From a virus, in IMG/VR virus record IMGVR_UViG_3300005613_000027, positions 23,112 through 87,111 of that record: DNA of 64,000 nucleotides, one strand, 5' to 3'. Positions 59,617 to 64,000 of this stretch are shown one piece after another. Under the pieces are notes generated by a model. It worked only from the letters and a program-made list of their open reading frames with translations. It searched no databases and was not told the DNA's origin. Position numbers and translations under genes: made by a program. How positions within the stretch are numbered: position 1 is the first letter of the stretch; every line of letters starts with the position of its first letter.

Positions 59617-60034
59617 ATTTGAATATAAGAAAGGAGGTGATAAACAGAGGCGCTATGCGTGGCATCACGACTTGGCATAATTAACCACTTCTTCCCACAT
59701 TTTAACCACTAACTCTCATGAACCGATACCTGCGCTTAACGGCCCGTGATTTCGGTTCATAGCCCCACTTTCTCAGCCGTGGTCAGGGTTTGAGCTCCCT
59801 CCGGTCGCTTTTTTTCTCGGTTCCCGATTAAATGATAATTCTCATAATCACATTTCGGAGCTGCAAATCTCATAATAATATTTCATTTCTGCAATTCTTG
59901 CAATGACATTTGCTTTTTCCAAATGCTGCAGCGGCATTTCAAATACGAGATATATGCGAAAGCGGAGACGGACTGCGGAGTTTTTCTCGGAGCCCGAATA
60001 AACGAAGAAATTTAACCAGAAAGGAGGTGATGCG
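59617..60034 (+). promoter_or_regulatory. gene-free region with hairpin and repeats, candidate control or origin region
   Basis: A 418-nt stretch. It has an isolated GAAAGGAGGTGAT (59630) with only a 9-codon ORF (MRGITTWHN, 59655-59684) behind it; two copies of TTAACCACT (59681-59689, 59702-59710); a 9-bp inverted repeat ATGAACCGA/TCGGTTCAT (59718-59726, 59752-59760); and two copies of TTTCTCGG..CCCGA (59812, 59983). It precedes the GC-rich island with the SSB-like gene. Confidence 0.5.
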
Positions 60035-62011
60035 TTGGAACCGTTAGCACTGTTAACGGGCCTGTTTATTATTACTATTGCCATTGGTGCAAAAGCCAAC
60101 ACAAAACGAAAGGAGTTTTTCATGACCGAAACAGCGCAACAAGAGGCAATCGAAGTCGAATTTGTCGACATGACTGCAGTTAAAGAGCTCATGAAACGTG
60201 ATCACACAGTAATGAGCGGAGTCGAAATATACGGCTCGCAGCTGGTCAGCCAGAAACTGCTGGACGTAGTGCATCATACACTGTCCAGCTCGGACTGGGG
60301 CGTCACGGCAATCATCTTCAATGATGAAATGCCCAAGGACAAACTCGCAGACATAATCATCGACGAAGGCATTGTCCTTCTCAACCTTAAAGAGCACTGG
60401 CAGCTTGTCGTGGAAAAGACCAAGATGGACGACAACTGCTTATCGCTGCGAGCCTCTCTCTGGCTCGAACTGCTGATGAGCGTGTTTCACGAAGCCAGCC
60501 ACGCCAAAGCGCTTCTTACAGACCCAGAGGCTGCCAAAGCCATGAGCAAAGAAGAGCGCGAAGAGGCGGCTGAAGGGCATGCACGAGATGAGATCGAAAA
60601 CCTTGGAATCGGGTTTGAGATAGAGCCGCCGTCCATGGCCGATGAACCATATTTCGGAACACGATACATGCAGCTGTTCATCGACCGCATCAACACGGGC
60701 AAAGAGGACTGGGCAGTGCGCCAGGCCAACATGCACGATGAGCAGACGGTGTATCTGGACGAAGCAAACGATCTCATCCTATCCACATTCAGGGAGTATC
60801 TGCGGGCTTCACGCGATCCCAAAGAACAGAACCAGAGTTGGGACAAAACCACGCCTGAAAAGCTCAACGGATACCAGCTGCCCGTTCTATTAGTCGACGA
60901 AGCGGGAATTGCAGCGCCGGACGCAGCCAAAGCAAAGGCGGCTGATGAGGCAGACAAGCCAGCTGGCGAGGCAGCCGCGGCCGCAGATCCTTTAACCGAA
61001 CAGGTGCTGTCCATGGACATGATTGAACCGGAAGACCATGATTTCAACAACGCCCCATGGGACGTGGAAGCTGTTCATCATTTGTCCGGCAATACGATGG
61101 GAGCGGAAGAAGCTGCGGCCATGGATCCAATACCGCCGGCAGTGCAAACAGCTGCACCCATCGCACCTGCGCCGGCAGTGGAAACAGCTGCACCCGCCGC
61201 CGGGGCGAAGTTCTGCACAAGCTGCGGCGCCCCGGTATCCACAATGTTTTGCGGCAGCTGCGGCACGCGGGCAGCTGAACCGGCCGCTCCGGCCAGTGAA
61301 GATGCTGTTCCATGGACCACGGTTGAACAAAACGCCGGCGCTATGGCGAACGATCAATTCCCGCCATACGTCCCGCCTGCAAGCATGCCGCCTGGACAAA
61401 CCGCCGGCGGACCTGCCTACCGCCAACCGCCTCCAGCACACAAGTTCAACGAACCGCTGGAGACCAACCTGCCGCCCACTGGATTGACACGAGACCAGAA
61501 GTACCGCATCCTCATGGAAATCTACAGGCGCTGCAACCACCACATTTTCACCAAATGCGGCTTTCAAATGCCGCTGCAGCCTGCAGCAGCCAACAAAGAT
61601 GCATTTGACCCAAACCTTAGGCTGGCAGTACTGGAGCCAATCAGCATTGCAGACATTCCGGGCGCTGACCGCTTTGTAATCGGCTGCCGCACCTTGGAGC
61701 CTGTAAGCAATGAGTACAAAAGGCTTCCGGCGCAGGGTTCAATTGCCGGGCATGTCTTCAAAAATGCCCTGCTGCCAGGGTACACCCTGTATTTCAATGA
61801 TGGAGAGGGCAATGGTGTCGGATTCACCATTAAAAGAGTATTCTGCCCGCAAAATTGCTGGAAAACGAATAATGCAGGAACAAATTACAGCGAAGGTGCG
61901 CTGCTGGCGCAGCAAGGGCACCAAATCGCTTGGATCTTCGATGGCGCTGATCAGATTGCCGGCAGCAAGTGGAAAGGCAAGATGAAAGACGGCGTTTACT
62001 GTCCGCTGTAA
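60035..62011 (+). CDS. HExxH protein with zinc ribbon and Ala/Pro-rich linker; two possible starts
   Basis: A 658-aa protein from TTG 60035 (AAAGGAGGTGATGCG), or 629 aa from ATG 60122 (AAAGGAG) in the same frame. The extra N-terminus is a hydrophobic helix (LALLTGLFIITIAIG). HEASH at residues 152-156 with HARDE at 182-186 is a zinc-metallopeptidase-like (HExxH) site. Then come an Ala/Pro-rich linker, a zinc ribbon CTSCG…CGSCG (about 395-415) and a C-terminal domain of unknown type. The gene is GC-rich (about 55-60%) unlike the AT-rich arm. Confidence 0.65.
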   Translation: MEPLALLTGLFIITIAIGAKANTKRKEFFMTETAQQEAIEVEFVDMTAVKELMKRDHTVMSGVEIYGSQLVSQKLLDVVHHTLSSSDWGVTAIIFNDEMPKDKLADIIIDEGIVLLNLKEHWQLVVEKTKMDDNCLSLRASLWLELLMSVFHEASHAKALLTDPEAAKAMSKEEREEAAEGHARDEIENLGIGFEIEPPSMADEPYFGTRYMQLFIDRINTGKEDWAVRQANMHDEQTVYLDEANDLILSTFREYLRASRDPKEQNQSWDKTTPEKLNGYQLPVLLVDEAGIAAPDAAKAKAADEADKPAGEAAAAADPLTEQVLSMDMIEPEDHDFNNAPWDVEAVHHLSGNTMGAEEAAAMDPIPPAVQTAAPIAPAPAVETAAPAAGAKFCTSCGAPVSTMFCGSCGTRAAEPAAPASEDAVPWTTVEQNAGAMANDQFPPYVPPASMPPGQTAGGPAYRQPPPAHKFNEPLETNLPPTGLTRDQKYRILMEIYRRCNHHIFTKCGFQMPLQPAAANKDAFDPNLRLAVLEPISIADIPGADRFVIGCRTLEPVSNEYKRLPAQGSIAGHVFKNALLPGYTLYFNDGEGNGVGFTIKRVFCPQNCWKTNNAGTNYSEGALLAQQGHQIAWIFDGADQIAGSKWKGKMKDGVYCPL

Positions 62012-62397
62012 TGCGGCGGCTGAAAGGCATTGTTCAGGAGTTCAAGCATGGCATGGCTAAAATAGAGCTGCAGTCAGGCAAGACCTTCTGGACAATGCCC
62101 ACTTCCAACATGCAGAAGCTGTCTCACGTACTAGTAGCTTGGGACTGGACGCTCAACGAACCTGGCCGTGTGCTGACACAGGCCGATCTTGACAACCAGC
62201 CCACCATGCGTGAGCTGGCAGAAGCGGAAACGGAGCAGGGGGTTTCTCGAAGCCCGGCTATCGAAGAATGCGGAAGCGGAGCAATTGAAACTGCAGCAGA
62301 TCCTTTCTTCAAAGGGTTCGTCAGCGGAGACGAAGTCGAAACCGAAGATTTCTCGAACCCGATTAACGGTGATCCGAATGGCGGAGATCCGATGTGA
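62011..62397 (+). CDS. hypothetical protein coupled to the HExxH gene
   Basis: A 128-aa protein whose ATG overlaps the upstream stop (TAATG). It starts MRRLKGIVQEFKHGMAKIEL, a small beta-barrel-like segment (GKTFWTMPTSNMQKLSHVLVAWDW), and ends in an acidic low-complexity tail. The tail's DNA contains two copies of a GCGGAAACGGA…TTTCTCGAA repeat also seen upstream at 59962. Confidence 0.6.
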   Translation: MRRLKGIVQEFKHGMAKIELQSGKTFWTMPTSNMQKLSHVLVAWDWTLNEPGRVLTQADLDNQPTMRELAEAETEQGVSRSPAIEECGSGAIETAADPFFKGFVSGDEVETEDFSNPINGDPNGGDPM

Positions 62398-62440
62398 AAC
62401 GTTTCACTTTTAAACGCCCAACAGGGCAAGGAGGTACATT

Positions 62441-63373
62441 ATGGCTGGAACCTCAAATGGGTTCTTCAAGGCAAATGCAGTCGGCGGACGTGTCGGCACA
62501 AATAAGGAAATCAAGATGACTTACACCCCGGCGCATATCAACGCCCAGGGCAAGAAAGTCAATGCTCGTCTGGTCATTCCGATACTGATCAACGAGTACG
62601 GCAGGAGCGAGCCGGACAGCTACCGGCTCATCGCATGGGGCAAGATGGCAGACATGTTTGCCAAAAACCTCAATAAAGGCAAGGAGATGCATTTCTATCT
62701 TACCGGATCCAGCTACTGGGGCGATGTATATTCCCACGTCGACGGGGTTCAGATGCTGGACAAGGACAACCGCCCGCTCCAAACCCGGCAGGTATCTTTC
62801 ATTATCCGTGATTTCGTCTGGGGTTCAGATGGTATGGACACGCTCATGGACGAAATAAACAACGGGATCGCCACAGGTGAAGGCCGGCGTCCGGCCCAAT
62901 GGAATTTCCCCGGAACGCCTGACAATCAGCTCTGGAAACAGATGCTTGCGGCCAGAACCAACACCTTCTTCAGCCAGGCTCATCTGCAGGCGGGTGTCTT
63001 CGGTTTTGCTCGGGTGCGTCCCCCCAAGGGCGGCGGTGCGATCCTTTTCGGTGCGCAGTATGAAAGAGAAGCCGTGATTAATGCCAACGGCCCGGCTCCG
63101 GCTCCGCCCCCTCCGACCGCCGCCCCCGGATATCCTGGAGCTGCAGTGATCGGAAATCAAGGAATGCCGGTTGATCAAGCAATCACCAATGCCTTCGGCC
63201 CGAATGCGCCGCAGCAATGCACCAAGTGCCAGACGCAGATTCCGGCAGGTGCAGGATTCTGCAGTGTATGCGGGACCCAGGCTGCTCCGGCTCCGGTTAA
63301 CGCGCCCGTTCAGGGCAATGCCGTGTACGGAGCGGCAGGCAATCATCCGGGCGGAGCGCCTGCTGATTACTAA
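62441..63373 (+). CDS. single-stranded DNA-binding-like OB protein with zinc ribbon
   Basis: A 310-aa protein. Residues about 20-130 look like an SSB OB fold (RLVIPILINEYGRSE, SYRLIAWGKMADMFAKNL, KEMHFYLTGSSYWGDVY, VSFIIRDFVWGSD). A Pro/Ala-rich linker leads to a zinc ribbon CTKCQTQIP … CSVCG (about 264-283). The usual acidic SSB tail is absent (ends GGAPADY). AAGGAGGTAC precedes the ATG. It shares the zinc-ribbon-on-linker design with the HExxH protein, suggesting the two work together on DNA. Confidence 0.7.
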   Translation: MAGTSNGFFKANAVGGRVGTNKEIKMTYTPAHINAQGKKVNARLVIPILINEYGRSEPDSYRLIAWGKMADMFAKNLNKGKEMHFYLTGSSYWGDVYSHVDGVQMLDKDNRPLQTRQVSFIIRDFVWGSDGMDTLMDEINNGIATGEGRRPAQWNFPGTPDNQLWKQMLAARTNTFFSQAHLQAGVFGFARVRPPKGGGAILFGAQYEREAVINANGPAPAPPPPTAAPGYPGAAVIGNQGMPVDQAITNAFGPNAPQQCTKCQTQIPAGAGFCSVCGTQAAPAPVNAPVQGNAVYGAAGNHPGGAPADY

Positions 63374-63408
63374 CCGCCCCATCATCACAATTCCTTATGG
63401 CTGAGGAC

Positions 63409-63449
63409 GGGAGGGCTGGCAGTTTTGCCGGCTCTCCCGAAATCTTTTT
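63409..63449 (+). terminator. strong intrinsic terminator after the SSB-like gene
   Basis: A 13-bp stem GGGAGGGCTGGCA (63409-63421) with TGCCGGCTCTCCC (63426-63438), two G-U pairs, short loop, followed by GAAATCTTTTT. A second small hairpin CCGAAA-TCT-TTTCGG overlaps the tail. Confidence 0.8.
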
Positions 63450-63471
63450 CGGAGATGCTGAGGTTTTTTCT

Positions 63472-63648
63472 ATGATGCCCGAATTTATTTTACTTGCTGC
63501 ATATATACTACTACTATCACCAGATCTTCTTTACACGGCGGTAAAACTTGCTCTTGAACCGAATTTGTTTTCTATTTCCAGACTGAATTTCGATATCGGA
63601 CGGACGGCGGCTAATGAACGGAGCATTGATTTATCTCCCAGGTTTTAG
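63472..63648 (+). CDS. possible small membrane protein
   Basis: A 58-aa frame (MMPEFILLAAYILLLSPDLL…) with one hydrophobic helix; only GAGG at 9 nt upstream. A longer frame from 63397 would run through the terminator and is unlikely. Uncertain. Confidence 0.35.
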   Translation: MMPEFILLAAYILLLSPDLLYTAVKLALEPNLFSISRLNFDIGRTAANERSIDLSPRF

Positions 63649-63684
63649 TAGTAATAAAATCTATATACTTATAAAGGAGGCAGC

Positions 63685-63879
63685 ATGAAAGACCAGAAGA
63701 ACAACAAGATAGTGGAAGCAAAGAACGATGCTAAAGTATCAGTTAGTTTCCGTTTGCCAGTAGTGACCATCGAGGCTATTAAGACCAACATGCAAGCGGA
63801 AGATCTACACACAATGACGGATTCTATTATAGACCTGATAACCGAAGGTATGGTCTCAAAAGGACAAAAGATTGCGTAA
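63685..63879 (+). CDS. ribbon-helix-helix-like DNA-binding protein
   Basis: A 64-aa protein with a charged N-terminus, one strand (KVSVSFRLPVVTIEA) and two helices (TIEAIKTNMQAE, TMTDSIIDLITEGM), the layout of Arc/CopG/ParG-type ribbon-helix-helix proteins. AAAGGAGGCAGC precedes the ATG. Its TAA abuts the 9-bp repeat array, its likely DNA target. Confidence 0.7.
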   Translation: MKDQKNNKIVEAKNDAKVSVSFRLPVVTIEAIKTNMQAEDLHTMTDSIIDLITEGMVSKGQKIA

Positions 63880-63990
63880 TACGTGTATTACGTGTATTAC
63901 GTGTATTACGTGTATTACGTGTATTACGTGTATTACGTGTATTACGTGTATTACGTGTATTACGTGTATTACGTGTATTACGTGTATTAC
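63880..63990. repeat. 9-bp tandem repeat array TATTACGTG
   Basis: About 12 near-perfect copies of the 9-bp unit fill the last 110 nt, ending in TATTACATATAATATA. The first copy partly overlaps the stop of the RHH-like gene. There are no spacers, so it is not a CRISPR. It resembles iterons or a parC/parS-type binding site. Confidence 0.92.
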
Positions 63991-64000
63991 ATATAATATA

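Noticed and set aside
60487-61567. Long antisense frames in the GC-rich island (up to 191 codons)
   Set aside because: High GC produces long chance frames; none has a ribosome-binding site and the plus-strand genes have recognisable domains.
62825-63388. A 187-codon antisense frame over the SSB-like gene
   Set aside because: Arg/Ser-rich chance translation opposite a gene with a clear OB fold.
63397-63648. An 83-codon plus-strand frame after the SSB-like gene
   Set aside because: Its start has no ribosome-binding site and the frame runs through a strong terminator; only the shorter frame from 63472 is kept, with low confidence.
63880-63990. CRISPR array
   Set aside because: The 9-bp units are contiguous with no spacers and no cas gene is present.
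1-64000. tRNA genes
   Set aside because: No cloverleaf with a GGTTC-A/G-ANTC arm was seen on either strand, though a short scan by eye can miss degenerate ones.

Overview
The window is part of a large tailed-bacteriophage genome (Caudoviricetes-type), mostly AT-rich and densely packed. The evidence is a head-assembly cassette (small and large terminase, portal, protease-like protein, scaffold, HK97-type capsid), a lysis-like pair, structural paralogs and many small phage-type ORFs. Most genes carry strong AGGAGG ribosome-binding sites. Many plus-strand genes extend these to AAAGGAGGTGAT, which is complementary to a 16S 3' tail ending CACCUCCUUUCU, so the host is probably a Gram-positive-like (Bacillota-type) bacterium; that is inference. 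I saw no tRNA, integrase, CRISPR array or DNA polymerase.

Layout. Everything from 30 to about 50,000 reads on the minus strand and everything from 50,262 to 63,879 on the plus strand, diverging from an intergenic region at 50.07-50.26 kb. Minus strand, right to left: small regulatory and metabolic genes (40-50 kb: phosphoribosyltransferase, nucleoside deoxyribosyltransferase-like, phosphoesterase, zinc-binding proteins); a structural/adhesin region (28-44.5 kb) in which one N-terminal module beginning MPYKISG is joined to RCC1-type or 'GDRGLFAGG' repeat domains, interleaved with methionine aminopeptidase, ClpP, a glycosyltransferase and a methyltransferase; an actin-like ATPase with a large coiled-coil partner, an M15 endolysin and a small membrane protein (25-28 kb); nucleotide-metabolism genes (dNMP kinase, HD hydrolase); then the packaging and head genes and tail-type proteins down to position 30.

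Mobile DNA is abundant. A group I intron with a LAGLIDADG endonuclease splits the major capsid gene. Two homing endonucleases share a triple zinc-ribbon DNA-binding region joined to unrelated nuclease domains (HNH versus EDxHD). A TnpB element has split an HNH homing-endonuclease gene. A second TnpB element and an IscB element with a truncated TnpA and an upstream omega-RNA region interrupt small genes.

The plus-strand arm holds small zinc-binding proteins, a PcfJ-like protein, SLOG, DUF4326 and NADAR proteins that may act on NAD/ADP-ribose chemistry, and a GC-rich island (60.0-63.4 kb) with an SSB-like OB protein and a HExxH protein, both carrying zinc ribbons. Its most unusual part is a 640-nt gene-free stretch (52.9-53.5 kb) containing a convincing GEMM-I (c-di-GMP-I) riboswitch, a related long hairpin upstream and a further structured segment downstream. 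The window ends in about 12 copies of a 9-bp repeat directly after a ribbon-helix-helix-like gene, which could be a centromere- or iteron-like site.
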